The notes beneath the pieces are model-generated. The model was not told the origin of the DNA and did no database searches. It saw only the letters and a list, made by a program, of their open reading frames with translations. From Halomonas stenophila (lineage in GTDB: Bacteria; Pseudomonadota; Gammaproteobacteria; Pseudomonadales; Halomonadaceae), in the NCBI RefSeq assembly GCF_014192275.1, contig NZ_JACHXR010000002.1:456330-520329 (forward strand): DNA of 64,000 bases, given 5' to 3'. The translations under genes were made by a program, and so were the position numbers. Of this stretch, positions 44,755 through 53,489 are shown piece by piece. Each line of letters opens with the position of its first letter. Within the stretch, counting starts at the first letter, position 1.

Positions 44755-45849
44755 ATGCGCAAGTCCAACCGCAAGGGCAGGCGGGTCTCGCTGGTGCTGG
44801 GCAGTGGCGGTGCTCGAGGCTATGCCCATATCGGGGTGATCGAGGAGCTGGAGGCCCGGGGCTACGAGATCGTGGCCATGTCCGGGTGCTCCATGGGCGC
44901 CCTGGTCGCCGGCGTGCATGCGGCGGGACAGCTCGACCGCTATCGCGACTGGGTGTGCCAGCTGGACTACTTCGACGTCCTGCGCCTGGTGGATGTGACC
45001 TGGAGTCCCATGGGGGCCATGAAGGCCAGCAAGGTGATGAACAAGCTCGACGAGCTGGTCGGGGACATCCGCATCGAGGATCTGCCGATCCCGGTCACCA
45101 CCGTGGCGACCGACCTGGTGCGGCAGCGTGAGGTGTGGTTCCAGAGCGGGTCCCTGCTCGAGGCGATCCGCGCCTCCATCGCCGTGCCGGGGGTGATCAC
45201 GCCGGTCCACCAGGGCGAGCAGGTGCTGGTGGACGGTGGGCTGCTCAACCCCTTGCCCATCACGCCGACGGTGTCGACCCGGGCGGACTTCGTCATGGCG
45301 GTCAACGTGACCGCCCACAGCCCCGAGCCGGTGAGCCTGGAGTCGCTGCTGTCCCCGGACGAGGCCGCCAAGGAGCAGGCCAGGGAGGAGGCCCGCGACC
45401 GGGGCGGCGCGGTGGACTTCGGCGGCTGGATGGATGGGGTGAAAGGCGCGACCCGGCGGCTCTTCGAGGGCTTCGGCGGCGGCGCCGAGGGCGACGAGGA
45501 CGACAGCCTGGCCCGGGGGCGCCGCGCCTGGGGGCGGCTGGACATGATGCTGGCCTCCTTCGACATCACCCAGGCGGCGCTGGCCAAGTACAAGCTGGCG
45601 GGCTATCCCCCGGATGTGCTGATCGAGGTGCCCAAGACGGTCTGCGGCGCCTACGAGTTCCATCGTGCCGAGGCGCTGATCCTGCTGGGGCGCCACCTGG
45701 CCAAGGAGGCGCTGGATCGACGCGAGGAGGGGGTAGGCCTCGCCGGCAGCAGCCTGGTGGTGGAGCCGAGGGCCGATGCCGCGGACGACGAGCCGCTGCG
45801 GATCGAGGAGACAGGCACCGAGACGGTGGCGCCGGACGACCGGGCCTAG
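44755..45849 (+). CDS. Patatin-like phospholipase
   Basis: A 364-residue patatin-fold acyl hydrolase (RssA-like). The oxyanion motif is GSGGARGYAHIG (about 16-27), the nucleophile motif G-x-S-x-G is GCSMG (Ser near 47), and the catalytic Asp is in DGG (VDGGLLNP). No signal peptide is seen, so it is cytoplasmic or membrane-associated. ATG 44755 follows AGGGGAGG. The C-terminal 40 residues are acidic and poorly conserved. The stop codon TAG lies in the CTAG end of the MITE-like element. Confidence 0.9.
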   Translation: MRKSNRKGRRVSLVLGSGGARGYAHIGVIEELEARGYEIVAMSGCSMGALVAGVHAAGQLDRYRDWVCQLDYFDVLRLVDVTWSPMGAMKASKVMNKLDELVGDIRIEDLPIPVTTVATDLVRQREVWFQSGSLLEAIRASIAVPGVITPVHQGEQVLVDGGLLNPLPITPTVSTRADFVMAVNVTAHSPEPVSLESLLSPDEAAKEQAREEARDRGGAVDFGGWMDGVKGATRRLFEGFGGGAEGDEDDSLARGRRAWGRLDMMLASFDITQAALAKYKLAGYPPDVLIEVPKTVCGAYEFHRAEALILLGRHLAKEALDRREEGVGLAGSSLVVEPRADAADDEPLRIEETGTETVAPDDRA

Positions 45850-46116
45850 GGCGCGTTAACAATCGCACGCACGTTGCGCCGGAGCCGGTGGTTGTGCAGA
45901 TCGCGGCGTGAACGACGTGGCTTGGTGCTGCCAAGTGAGTCGTGAACAACAAAGAGCTGCGCAGCCACCGGCCCGGCCCTTCGGGTTGCGCCTCACCAGG
46001 CGTCATGCGGCGTTGACGGCCTGGTCAAGGGAACCACCCTTGACGGCGGCCGTCGCCTGGCCTGACGCCTGGTGAGACAGCAACGCCATCGGCGGACGAT
46101 TGTTAACGCGCCCTAG
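45846..46116. mobile_element. MITE-like element with 20-base terminal inverted repeats
   Basis: A 271-base non-coding element. Left end CTAGGGCGCGTTAACAATCG (45846-45865) and right end (46097-46116) are exact inverse complements. CTAG is palindromic, so the repeats may be a 16-base terminal inverted repeat flanked by a 4-base CTAG target duplication. Internal nested inverted repeats: 14 bases at 45992-46005 with 46063-46076; GACGGCC 46015-46021 with 46048-46054; GTCAAGGG 46024-46031 with 46037-46044. No transposase is encoded. It sits between convergent genes whose two stop codons fall inside the two CTAG copies. The ends resemble those of IS5-group elements, which often target CTAG (from memory). 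Confidence 0.7.
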
Positions 46117-46688
46117 CCCTCGCCACGGCGACGCCGCAGCAGCACATAGACCGCACCGGTACCGCCGTCGACCTCGCTGGCCGAGCAGAAGGCCAGCACG
46201 CTGGGCCACTCGCGCAGCCAGGCATTCACGTGGCTCTTGATCACCGGGTAGTCGGCGGTGCTGCCCCAGGCCTTGCCGTGGACCACCAGCACGCAGCGTG
46301 CCTGGGCCGCCAGGGCGTCGGCCAGGAAGGCCTCGAGTTCGCTGCGTGCCTCCTCCAGGGTGTGGCCGTGCAGGTCGAGGCCGGCCGCCCAGGGAATCTG
46401 GCCGCGCTTGAGCTGGCTGCGGGTGCGGTAGGGTAGGTCGGGCAGGGCGAAGTCGAGATACTCGGACGGCCGTACCGCCTCGACGCGGCCATCGGAGGTG
46501 CGACCGCCGGCGACGCCCTCGCGGGCGGCGGTGGCCGCGGCACGGCGCTCCCGGGCCGCCTCGTCGGCGCGCCGGGGGCGTCCCGGATCGGCCCGGTTGC
46601 TGTGGATCGGGCGCACGCCGGCCTCGCTCAGGGCCTGACGAAAGGCACTGATCTCGTCGGCGTCCGGGCGTTGGCGGCGTTGGCTCAT
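46113..46688 (-). CDS. Smr-domain DNA endonuclease-like protein
   Basis: A 191-residue protein with a C-terminal Smr domain (about 105-185): the [19 protein letters not shown] start and VVHGKAWGS, matching the conserved L-D-L-H-G and H-G-K-G motifs of SmrA/SmrB (MutS2 C-terminal type) nucleases. E. coli SmrB acts on stalled, collided ribosomes; SmrA is less well understood. ATG 46688 was chosen because [20 protein letters not shown] resembles the family N-terminus. Its TAG falls in the CTAG of the neighbouring MITE-like element. Divergent from prmB. Confidence 0.87.
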   Translation of the reverse strand: MSQRRQRPDADEISAFRQALSEAGVRPIHSNRADPGRPRRADEAARERRAAATAAREGVAGGRTSDGRVEAVRPSEYLDFALPDLPYRTRSQLKRGQIPWAAGLDLHGHTLEEARSELEAFLADALAAQARCVLVVHGKAWGSTADYPVIKSHVNAWLREWPSVLAFCSASEVDGGTGAVYVLLRRRRGEG

Positions 46689-46812
46689 GGCTCTCTCGTG
46701 GGTCGGCGGGGAGGGGTCAGTATACCGACCCTGGCGTGGCTGTGAACCGCCGCCGAGGGTACAATCGGTGGCCGCACGCCGCTCCTCGCAACCGTCAACC
46801 ACAGGATGTCCC

Positions 46813-47769
46813 GTGGCCGAATCTCCCGCTTCACCGTCTTCCTCCTCCCTGGCGCTCACCGATGACGCCCTCGTCGAGGGCCTGGTCACCCTGAGGGATT
46901 GCCTGCGCTGGACCGCCAGCGAGTTCCACCTGGCCGGCCTGCACTACGGTCATGGCACCGACTCCGCCTGGGACGAGGCCGTGGCGCTGACCCTCGGCGC
47001 CCTCCACCTGCCCTGGGATGTCGATCCGGGGGTGCAGGACGCGCGGCTGCTGCCCATGGAGCGGGCGCGGATCGTCGGCCTGGTGCGCGAGCGCATCGCC
47101 ACGCGACGGCCGCTGCCCTACCTGCTCGGTGAGGCCTTCTTCGCCGGGGTGCCGTTCCGCGTGGACGAGCGGGTGCTGATTCCGCGCTCGCCCATTGCCG
47201 AGCTCATCGAGCATGGCTTCGGCGCCTGGTTCCCGGTCGAGCCCCCGGCGCGGGTCCTCGATCTGTGTACCGGCTCGGGCTGTATCGGCATCGCCACGGC
47301 CCTGCATCTGCCCACCTGCCAGGTCGACCTGGCCGACATCAGCCCCGAGGCGCTGGAGGTGGCACGCATCAACATCACCCGCCACGACGTCGGCGACCGG
47401 GTCCGGGCCGTCGAGTCGGACGTCTTCGACGGCCTGGCCGGCCGGCGCTACGACCTGATCGTCTCCAACCCGCCCTACGTGGATGCCCGGGACCTCACCA
47501 CCATGCCGGCCGAGTTCCGCCACGAGCCGGGCCTGGCCCTGGGCGCCGGCCGTGACGGCCTGGATATCGTGCGGCGCATCCTGCGCGAGGCCCGGGCGCA
47601 CCTCAGCGACGACGGCGTGCTGATCGTCGAGGTGGGCAACTCCGACCACCATCTGGAGGCCGCCTTCCCCGAGGTGCCCTTCCTGTGGCTGGAATTCGAG
47701 CGCGGCGGCCAGGGCGTGTTCGCCCTCACCGCCGCGGAACTCGACGCCCATGCGGCGTCCTTCAGCTGA
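46813..47769 (+). CDS. prmB: Ribosomal protein uL3 glutamine N5-methyltransferase
   Basis: A 318-residue SAM-dependent methyltransferase that methylates a glutamine of ribosomal protein L3. The N-terminal helical domain (about 15-110) is followed by the SAM fold: [17 protein letters not shown] (motif I) and the glutamine-binding NPPYVDA, typical of HemK/Prm[15 protein letters not shown] in the linker marks PrmB rather than PrmC. GTG start at 46813 after AGGATG. aroC follows after 20 bases, the common order in gammaproteobacteria. Confidence 0.94.
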   Translation: MAESPASPSSSSLALTDDALVEGLVTLRDCLRWTASEFHLAGLHYGHGTDSAWDEAVALTLGALHLPWDVDPGVQDARLLPMERARIVGLVRERIATRRPLPYLLGEAFFAGVPFRVDERVLIPRSPIAELIEHGFGAWFPVEPPARVLDLCTGSGCIGIATALHLPTCQVDLADISPEALEVARINITRHDVGDRVRAVESDVFDGLAGRRYDLIVSNPPYVDARDLTTMPAEFRHEPGLALGAGRDGLDIVRRILREARAHLSDDGVLIVEVGNSDHHLEAAFPEVPFLWLEFERGGQGVFALTAAELDAHAASFS

Positions 47770-47789
47770 GCAGTCATAGGAGAACGCCC

Positions 47790-48875
47790 ATGTCCGGCAA
47801 TACCTTCGGCAAGTTGTTCACCGTCACCACCTTCGGCGAAAGTCATGGCCCCGCGCTCGGCGCCATCGTCGACGGCTGCCCGCCGGGCCTGCCGCTCTGC
47901 GAGGAGGACCTGCAGCACGACCTGGATCGTCGCCGTCCGGGCTCGTCGCGCCATACCACCCAGCGCCAGGAAGCGGACCGGGTGCGCATCCTCTCCGGGG
48001 TCTTCGAGGGCGTGACGACCGGCACCGCCATCGGCCTGGTGATCGAGAACACCGACCAGCGCTCCAAGGACTACTCGAAGATCAAGGACCGTTTCCGGCC
48101 GGCCCATGCCGACTACACCTACCATCACAAGTATGGCATCCGCGACTACCGCGGCGGGGGGCGCTCCAGCGCCCGGGAGACCGCCATGCGCGTGGCCGCC
48201 GGGGCCATCGCCAAGAAGTACCTGGCCACCCGGGGCATCCGGGTCCGCGGCTATATGAGCCAGCTCGGGCCCATCGCCATCGAGTTTCGCGACTGGGACG
48301 CCGTGACGGCCAATCCCTTCTTCTGCCCCGACCCCGAACGGGTGCCGGAACTCGAGGCCTACATGGATCAGCTGCGTCGCGATCAGGACTCCGTCGGGGC
48401 CAGGATCTCGGTGGTGGCCGAGGGCGTGCCGCCGGGACTGGGCGAGCCGGTCTTCGACCGGCTGGATGCCGAGCTGGCCCATGGCCTGATGAGCATCAAT
48501 GCGGTCAAGGGCGTGGAGATCGGCGACGGCTTCGCCTCGGTGGCCCAGCGCGGCAGCGAGCACCGCGACGAGATGACGCCCGAGGGCTTTCTCTCCAACC
48601 ACGCCGGCGGCGTGCTGGGCGGTATCTCCAGCGGCCAGGCGATCATCGCCCACCTGGCGCTCAAGCCGACCTCCAGCATCACCACCCCCGGGCGCTCCAT
48701 CGACGTCAAGGGCCAGCCGGTGGAGGTCGTCACCAAGGGGCGCCACGATCCCTGCGTGGGCATCCGCGCCACGCCCATCGCCGAGGCGATGATGGCGTTG
48801 ACCCTGATGGATCACCTGCTGCGCCACCGCGGCCAGAACCAGGACGTCACCGTGACGACCCCGCGGCTGCCGTGA
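47790..48875 (+). CDS. aroC: Chorismate synthase
   Basis: A 361-residue cytoplasmic enzyme of the shikimate pathway that converts EPSP to chorismate using reduced FMN. Signatures: [18 protein letters not shown] at the N-terminus, [16 protein letters not shown], the [25 protein letters not shown] motif 2 and [14 protein letters not shown]-type motif 3. ATG 47790 follows TAGGAG. Full length. Forms an operon with prmB. Confidence 0.98.
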   Translation: MSGNTFGKLFTVTTFGESHGPALGAIVDGCPPGLPLCEEDLQHDLDRRRPGSSRHTTQRQEADRVRILSGVFEGVTTGTAIGLVIENTDQRSKDYSKIKDRFRPAHADYTYHHKYGIRDYRGGGRSSARETAMRVAAGAIAKKYLATRGIRVRGYMSQLGPIAIEFRDWDAVTANPFFCPDPERVPELEAYMDQLRRDQDSVGARISVVAEGVPPGLGEPVFDRLDAELAHGLMSINAVKGVEIGDGFASVAQRGSEHRDEMTPEGFLSNHAGGVLGGISSGQAIIAHLALKPTSSITTPGRSIDVKGQPVEVVTKGRHDPCVGIRATPIAEAMMALTLMDHLLRHRGQNQDVTVTTPRLP

Positions 48876-48936
48876 GCGCCAGGGCTGCTACACTGACCGG
48901 CATCCTCTCATTTCTCTTCGACAAGGCGGTCCTCCC

Positions 48937-49317
48937 ATGAAGATCAACGTCGAATTCGACCTGACCCCCGACGAGTTCCGCCAGGCGCTGGGCCTGCCGA
49001 ACGTGGAGGCCTTCCAGCAGGACCTGCTGGGCCGGATCCAGAAGCAGATGGAGTCCGGCGTCGAGGGCTATGATCCCATGAGCCTGATGCAGCCCTTCCT
49101 GCAGCAGCCCATGCTGCAGCAGGGGTTGTCCCAGGGCCTGTCCAGCTTCGGCAACTACCAGCAGATGATGCTGGACATGCTCACCCGTGCCGCCTCCTCC
49201 GCCGGCACCCAGGCGGGCGATTCCTCGGCCTCGGCCGAAGAGGGCAACGCGGGCAAGTCGGGCGCCGCCAAGGCGGGCTCGGCGAGTGCCCGCTCACGCC
49301 GGAAGGGGGACGGCTGA
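48937..49317 (+). CDS. DUF6489-like small protein of the PHA locus
   Basis: A 126-residue protein. Residues 1-85 form a conserved-looking domain (MKINVEFDLTPDEFRQALGLPNVEAFQQDLL, then a Gln/Met-rich amphipathic helix), and the tail (86-126) is Ala/Ser/Gly/Lys-rich and basic. From memory it matches DUF6489, which occurs next to phasin and phaC genes in Halomonas-type bacteria; an accessory role in granule biology is inference. It lies between aroC and phaP. Confidence 0.72.
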   Translation: MKINVEFDLTPDEFRQALGLPNVEAFQQDLLGRIQKQMESGVEGYDPMSLMQPFLQQPMLQQGLSQGLSSFGNYQQMMLDMLTRAASSAGTQAGDSSASAEEGNAGKSGAAKAGSASARSRRKGDG

Positions 49318-49357
49318 GGCTGGCATGCGACCTTTGGCTTAGCCCCTCGTCACTTTC

Positions 49358-49386
49358 TTGCAACAAGCGTCGTGCGAGACTACGAT
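49358..49386 (+). promoter_or_regulatory. phaP promoter
   Basis: TTGCAA (49358-49363), a 17-base spacer and TACGAT (49381-49386) form a sigma-70-like promoter about 53 bases before the phasin start. Directly downstream, TGC-AGC-GCA (49390-49398), inside the inverted repeat GTGC/GCAC (49389-49402), resembles the TGC-N-GCA type site bound by PhaR-like repressors of phasin genes. Confidence 0.5.
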
Positions 49387-49438
49387 TTGTGCAGCGCAGC
49401 ACGATTGTTGTCACCTGTCCCTATGAGAGGATTTGGCC

Positions 49439-49927
49439 ATGCAAGACAAGATGATCGAGAACTTCAACGAACAGACCCGCCAGTTCTTCGAGCCGATGCG
49501 CAAGCTCAACTCGTTGATGCTGGACAGTATGGAGCGCATGACCGAGTATCAGATGGAGTCCATGAAGCGTTACAGCCAGATGGGCACCGAGCGCATGCGC
49601 GACGCCACCGAGGTCAAGGACGCCGAGGACCTGCGTGACTTCGGCACCCGCCAGGCCGAGATGATGAACGAGCTGTCCAAGCAGATGCTGGAGGATGCCC
49701 GCGCCCTCGGCGAGATGAGCATGCAGTTCAAGGCCGAGCTGGAGAAGCTCTACGCCGAGTCAGGCCAGCAACTGGCCGAGCAGGCCCAGCAGGCCCAGCA
49801 GGCCCAGCAGGCCACCGAGAGCGCCACCGGCACCGCCCAGGAGGAGCCCAAGCCCCAGGCCGCGACCAAGTCACCGGGCGCGGCCAAGGCGACCAGCACC
49901 AGCCAGGCGGCGCGCAAGCGTACCTGA
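49439..49927 (+). CDS. phaP: Phasin (PHA granule-associated protein)
   Basis: A 162-residue helical protein of the phasin family, coating polyhydroxyalkanoate granules. The N-terminal two thirds are amphipathic helix (NEQTRQFFEPMRKLNSLMLDSMERMTEYQM and onward). The tail from about residue 105 is a low-complexity QQAQQAQQA and Ala/Lys/Thr-rich region. ATG 49439 follows AGAGGA; TTG at 49433 is an in-frame alternative. It is upstream of phaC, separated by a 16-bp hairpin. Confidence 0.88.
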   Translation: MQDKMIENFNEQTRQFFEPMRKLNSLMLDSMERMTEYQMESMKRYSQMGTERMRDATEVKDAEDLRDFGTRQAEMMNELSKQMLEDARALGEMSMQFKAELEKLYAESGQQLAEQAQQAQQAQQATESATGTAQEEPKPQAATKSPGAAKATSTSQAARKRT

Positions 49928-49945
49928 TCACCCGGATTCTCATCT

Positions 49946-49982
49946 GACCACCGCCGTCTCGTCATGCGAGACGGCGGTGGTC
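49946..49982 (+). terminator. Hairpin between phaP and phaC
   Basis: GACCACCGCCGTCTCG (49946-49961) and its complement (49967-49982) form a perfect 16-bp stem with a 5-base loop, 18 bases after phaP and 32 bases before phaC. It lacks a T-run. It may terminate most phaP transcripts or stabilise the phaP 3' end, giving more phasin than synthase. Confidence 0.6.
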
Positions 49983-50014
49983 GCGTGTCGATGGCAGCGT
50001 TACAGGAGGGGTCA

Positions 50015-51856
50015 ATGCAGCCAGGGTTTCAAGCACCGTCTCAGGCCGAGCTCGAGGTCTGGAACGAGCAGTTCAAGGCGATCGGCGAGGAGTACCAGGC
50101 CCTGATGGAGGACTTGCTCCCCCGCATGGTGCCGGATGATGCCGCGGAAACCATCTACGCGGACATGCGCGAGGCCTTCCGGGCCGGGGCCGAGTCGCTG
50201 ATGCAGGATCCATCCCTGCTGTGGCAGACCCAGGCGCGCCTGCTCGAGGACCAGTACCAGCTCTGGCAGAACGGCCTCAAGGCCATGGCCGGCGAGTCGG
50301 TGGCACCCCTGGTGACGCCCGCCAAGGGCGATCGGCGCTTCAGGGACGAGGCCTGGACCAACGATCCCTACTACCTGGCGATCATGCAGCAGTACCTGCT
50401 GTTCTCGCGGCTGGTCGAGGACCTGATCGACCGCCTGCAGGGCCTCACCGCCGACCAGAAGCGCAACCTGGCCTTCTACGCCCGCCAGTTGGTCAACGCC
50501 ATGTCGCCGACCAACTTCGTGACCACCAATCCGGAGGTCATGCGACGCACCATCGAGACCAAGGGCGAGAACCTGGTGGAGGGCCTGGCCCGGCTGCGCC
50601 GGGACCTGGCCAATTCCGCCGAGGGGCTCAATGTCACCATGACCGACCGCAGCGCCTTCGCGGTCGGCGAGAACATCGCCGTCACGCCGGGCTCGGTGGT
50701 CTTCGAGAACGAGCTGATGCAGCTGATCCAGTATGCCCCCAGCACCGAGCAGGTCTACAAGACCCCGCTGCTGGTCGTTCCCCCCTGGATCAACAAGTAC
50801 TACATCCTCGATCTGCGCGAGGACAACTCCCAGGTCAAGTGGCTGGTGGACCAGGGACACAGCGTCTTCCTCATCTCCTGGCGCAACCCGGGCCCCGAGC
50901 AGCGCGACCTGACCTGGGCCGACTACATGCAGCTCGGTCCCATCGCCGCCATGGAGGCCATCGAGCAGGCCACCGGCGAGAAGTCCGTCAACCTGCTGAG
51001 CTATTGCATCGGCGGCACCCTGGCCGGGTCCACGCTGGCCTACCTCACCAGTACCCGCCGCGGCCGCAAGGTCAAGTCGGCGACCTTCATGACCAGCCTG
51101 CTCGACTTCCGCGACCCCGGCGAGCTCGGCGTCTTCCTGAGCGAGCCGGTGCTCAAGGGCATCGAGGCCAAGCTGGAGCAGGACGGCTACCTGGATGGGC
51201 GGGTCATGGCCTACTCCTTCAACCTGCTGCGGGAGAACGACCTCTTCTGGTCGTTCTACATCAACAACTACCTCAAGGGCGAGCTCCCGGCGCCCTTCGA
51301 CCTGCTCTACTGGAACACCGACGGCACCAACCTGCCGGCCGGGACCCATGGCTGGTACCTGCGTCACATGTACCTGGAGAATCGCCTGGTCGAGCCCGGC
51401 GGCATCGAGCTGGACGGCGTGAAGATCGACCTGCGCAAGATCTCGACGCCCAGCTACTTCATCTCCACCCGCGACGACCATATCGCCAAGTGGAACAGCA
51501 CCTACTACGGTGCGCTGCTGCCCAAGGGGCCGGTCAAGTTCGTGCTGGGGGGCTCCGGTCATATCGCCGGCATCGTCAATCCCCCCCACAAGAACAAGTA
51601 CGGCTTCTGGACCAACGACGAGCTGCCGGCGACCCCGGAGCAATGGCTGGAAGGCGCCGAGGGCCACGAAGGCTCCTGGTGGCCCCACTGGCAGGCCTGG
51701 ATGACCGACAACGGCTACGCCGACGCCGAGAAGATGGTGCCGGCCCGCCAGCCGGGCGACGGGGAGCTGGATATCCTCGAGCCGGCCCCGGGGCGCTATG
51801 TCCGCATGACCATCCCCGAGGTGCTGGGCGAGACCCCGACGTCGTCGGGAGCCTGA
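50015..51856 (+). CDS. phaC: Polyhydroxyalkanoate synthase (class I)
   Basis: A 613-residue enzyme polymerising (R)-3-hydroxyacyl-CoA at the surface of PHA granules. The catalytic triad by motif is Cys331, Asp488 and His516. The lipase-like box reads S-Y-C-I-G rather than the common G-x-C-x-G. The PhaC N-terminal region covers about 70-240 and the alpha/beta hydrolase core 240-590. Length fits class I (C. necator 589), with a short C-terminal extension. ATG 50015 follows AGGAGGGG. No phaA, phaB or phaE is nearby. From memory, Halomonas synthases share this altered box. Confidence 0.95.
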   Translation: MQPGFQAPSQAELEVWNEQFKAIGEEYQALMEDLLPRMVPDDAAETIYADMREAFRAGAESLMQDPSLLWQTQARLLEDQYQLWQNGLKAMAGESVAPLVTPAKGDRRFRDEAWTNDPYYLAIMQQYLLFSRLVEDLIDRLQGLTADQKRNLAFYARQLVNAMSPTNFVTTNPEVMRRTIETKGENLVEGLARLRRDLANSAEGLNVTMTDRSAFAVGENIAVTPGSVVFENELMQLIQYAPSTEQVYKTPLLVVPPWINKYYILDLREDNSQVKWLVDQGHSVFLISWRNPGPEQRDLTWADYMQLGPIAAMEAIEQATGEKSVNLLSYCIGGTLAGSTLAYLTSTRRGRKVKSATFMTSLLDFRDPGELGVFLSEPVLKGIEAKLEQDGYLDGRVMAYSFNLLRENDLFWSFYINNYLKGELPAPFDLLYWNTDGTNLPAGTHGWYLRHMYLENRLVEPGGIELDGVKIDLRKISTPSYFISTRDDHIAKWNSTYYGALLPKGPVKFVLGGSGHIAGIVNPPHKNKYGFWTNDELPATPEQWLEGAEGHEGSWWPHWQAWMTDNGYADAEKMVPARQPGDGELDILEPAPGRYVRMTIPEVLGETPTSSGA

Positions 51857-51894
51857 AGCCCGCCCGGCGCAGCCGGGATCTCGAAGCTGGAAGA

Positions 51895-51927
51895 GAAAAC
51901 CCCCGTCGCCTGGCGACGGGGGTTTTC
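51895..51927. terminator. phaC bidirectional intrinsic terminator
   Basis: GAAAACCCCCGTCGC (51895-51909) and its complement (51913-51927) form a 15-bp stem with a 3-base loop. The TTTT near the end of the 3' arm and AAAA in the 5' arm give U-runs in both directions, suiting the convergent phaC and lnt genes. Confidence 0.85.
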
Positions 51928-51953
51928 TGCATCGGTGGAGACGAGGATATCTG

Positions 51954-51999
51954 GCTTCGAGCTTCGAGCTTCGAGCTTCGAGCTTCGAGCTTCGAGCTT
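51954..51999. repeat. Heptamer tandem repeat (GCTTCGA, six copies plus partial)
   Basis: Six exact head-to-tail copies of GCTTCGA (51954-51995) plus GCTT (51996-51999). The next bases form the TTA that is the lnt stop codon on the minus strand (51998-52000). A related, diverged sequence lies before the phaC terminator. The unit length is not a multiple of three. Confidence 0.9.
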
Positions 52000-53464
52000 A
52001 CGGCTTGCGGCGAAGTTGCAGGCCGGGCAGCACCAGCAGCGCGGCCAGGGCCCACACCGGCCAGCTGCCGGTGCGCGTGAAGGGCGTGAGCCCCTCCCGG
52101 GGCGTGATCTCGCCGGTGAGGGTCGCCTTCTCGAACTGGGGCGCCCGCTGGAGGATGCGGCCCTGGGCGTCGATCAGCGCGGTCACGCCGTTGCTGGTGG
52201 CGCGGATCACCGGCCGACCGTTCTCCAGCGCCCTCAGCCGGGCCATCTGCAGGTGCTGCAGCGGGCCGATGGAGGCGCCGAACCAGGTATCGTTGGAGAC
52301 CGTCAGGATCACCCCCGAGTGCCTGGCCTGTTCGGCCACCAGGTCGGCGTAGATGATCTCGTAGCAGATGGCGTTGCCGATGCGGGTGCCGGCCACCTCC
52401 AGCGGCGCCTGGTCGTCGAGGCCCGGGGTCATGGCCGGCATCGGCAGATCGAAGAAGGCGATGGCGCCCCGCAGCAGGCTCTCCAGCGGCAGGTACTCGC
52501 CGAAGGGCACCAGGTGGCGCTTGCGGTACTCGCCCGACGATGGGGCCGCCACGATCACGCTGTTGTAGTAGTGCCCCTGGCCATCGCGCTGCAGGATGCC
52601 GGTGACCAGGGTGCTGGTGCCCGGCAGCAGCCGGCGGGCCTGCTCGAGCACCGGCGCGGCCTGGTCCGCGAACATCGGCAGCGCCGCCTCGGGCCAGATC
52701 ACCAGGTCCACGTCCGTCTCCAGCGCGGCGGTCATCGTCAGGTAGGTGTCGATGGCGGTGCGCTGACCCTCGGGGGTCCACTTGATCAGCTGGGGCAGGT
52801 TGCCCTGCAGCAGGGCGACCTGCACGGGCTCGCCGGCGGGTCGCGTCCACTGGCCCGGCAGGGCCAGCGGCAGCAGCCACAGGGCGGCCAGCGGCAGGGC
52901 GGCCCACCAGCGGCGCTGCAGGAAGGCCACGCCCAGGGCGCCGGAGAGGGCGACGACCAGCGACAGCAGGTAGACGCCGCCGACCGGCGCCCAGGGCGCC
53001 AGGGGGGCATCGATCTGGCCGCTGCCCAGCAGCAGCCAGGGAAAGCCGGTGAACAGCCAGGTGCGCAGGGCCTCGCCGAGCACCCAGGCCCCGGCGAAGC
53101 TCAGCACGGACAGGCGTGGCCCGCAGAGGCGCCGGTAGAGGCCCAGGGTGACGGCGAAGAACAGCGCCAGGGCGGCGACGAACAGGGTCGTCAGGGCCAG
53201 GGCCAGCGGCACGCCGGTGTAGCCGTAGTCGTGGATCGACACATAGACCCAGGAGGCCCCCGACCCGAACAGCCCCAGCCCGTAGCACCAGCCCCGCCAG
53301 GCGGCCTGGCGGGCGGTCAGGGACGGCAGGCCCGCATAGACCAGGCCGGCGGCCACGGGGGCCAGCCACCAGAGCTGGAAGGGAGCGGCGGACAGGGTGG
53401 TCAGGACCCCGGCCGCCACGGCGGCCAGGTTGCCCAGGGCCCGGCGAGGGCGAGAGATCGTCAT
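51998..53464 (-). CDS. lnt: Apolipoprotein N-acyltransferase
   Basis: A 488-residue inner-membrane enzyme that adds the third acyl chain to lipoproteins. Several N-terminal helices (about 1-205) precede a nitrilase domain with the triad Glu259 (IWPEAALP), Lys315 (YRKRHLVPFGEY) and Cys367 (ICYEIIY). A last helix anchors the C-terminus. ATG 53464 was chosen because of an AAGG upstream; a few residues more (53476) are possible. Last gene of the miaB operon. The stop codon is directly next to a heptamer repeat array. Confidence 0.95.
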   Translation of the reverse strand: MTISRPRRALGNLAAVAAGVLTTLSAAPFQLWWLAPVAAGLVYAGLPSLTARQAAWRGWCYGLGLFGSGASWVYVSIHDYGYTGVPLALALTTLFVAALALFFAVTLGLYRRLCGPRLSVLSFAGAWVLGEALRTWLFTGFPWLLLGSGQIDAPLAPWAPVGGVYLLSLVVALSGALGVAFLQRRWWAALPLAALWLLPLALPGQWTRPAGEPVQVALLQGNLPQLIKWTPEGQRTAIDTYLTMTAALETDVDLVIWPEAALPMFADQAAPVLEQARRLLPGTSTLVTGILQRDGQGHYYNSVIVAAPSSGEYRKRHLVPFGEYLPLESLLRGAIAFFDLPMPAMTPGLDDQAPLEVAGTRIGNAICYEIIYADLVAEQARHSGVILTVSNDTWFGASIGPLQHLQMARLRALENGRPVIRATSNGVTALIDAQGRILQRAPQFEKATLTGEITPREGLTPFTRTGSWPVWALAALLVLPGLQLRRKP

Positions 53465-53489
53465 GCGGCCTTCCATGGTCGGGAGAGCG

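Noticed and set aside
45850-46112. Small coding genes inside the MITE-like element
   Set aside because: No frame with a ribosome site or protein-like composition was found; the sequence is dominated by inverted repeats.
51954-51999. Possible small CRISPR-like repeat array
   Set aside because: The units are 7 bases with no spacers between them, so this is a simple tandem repeat.
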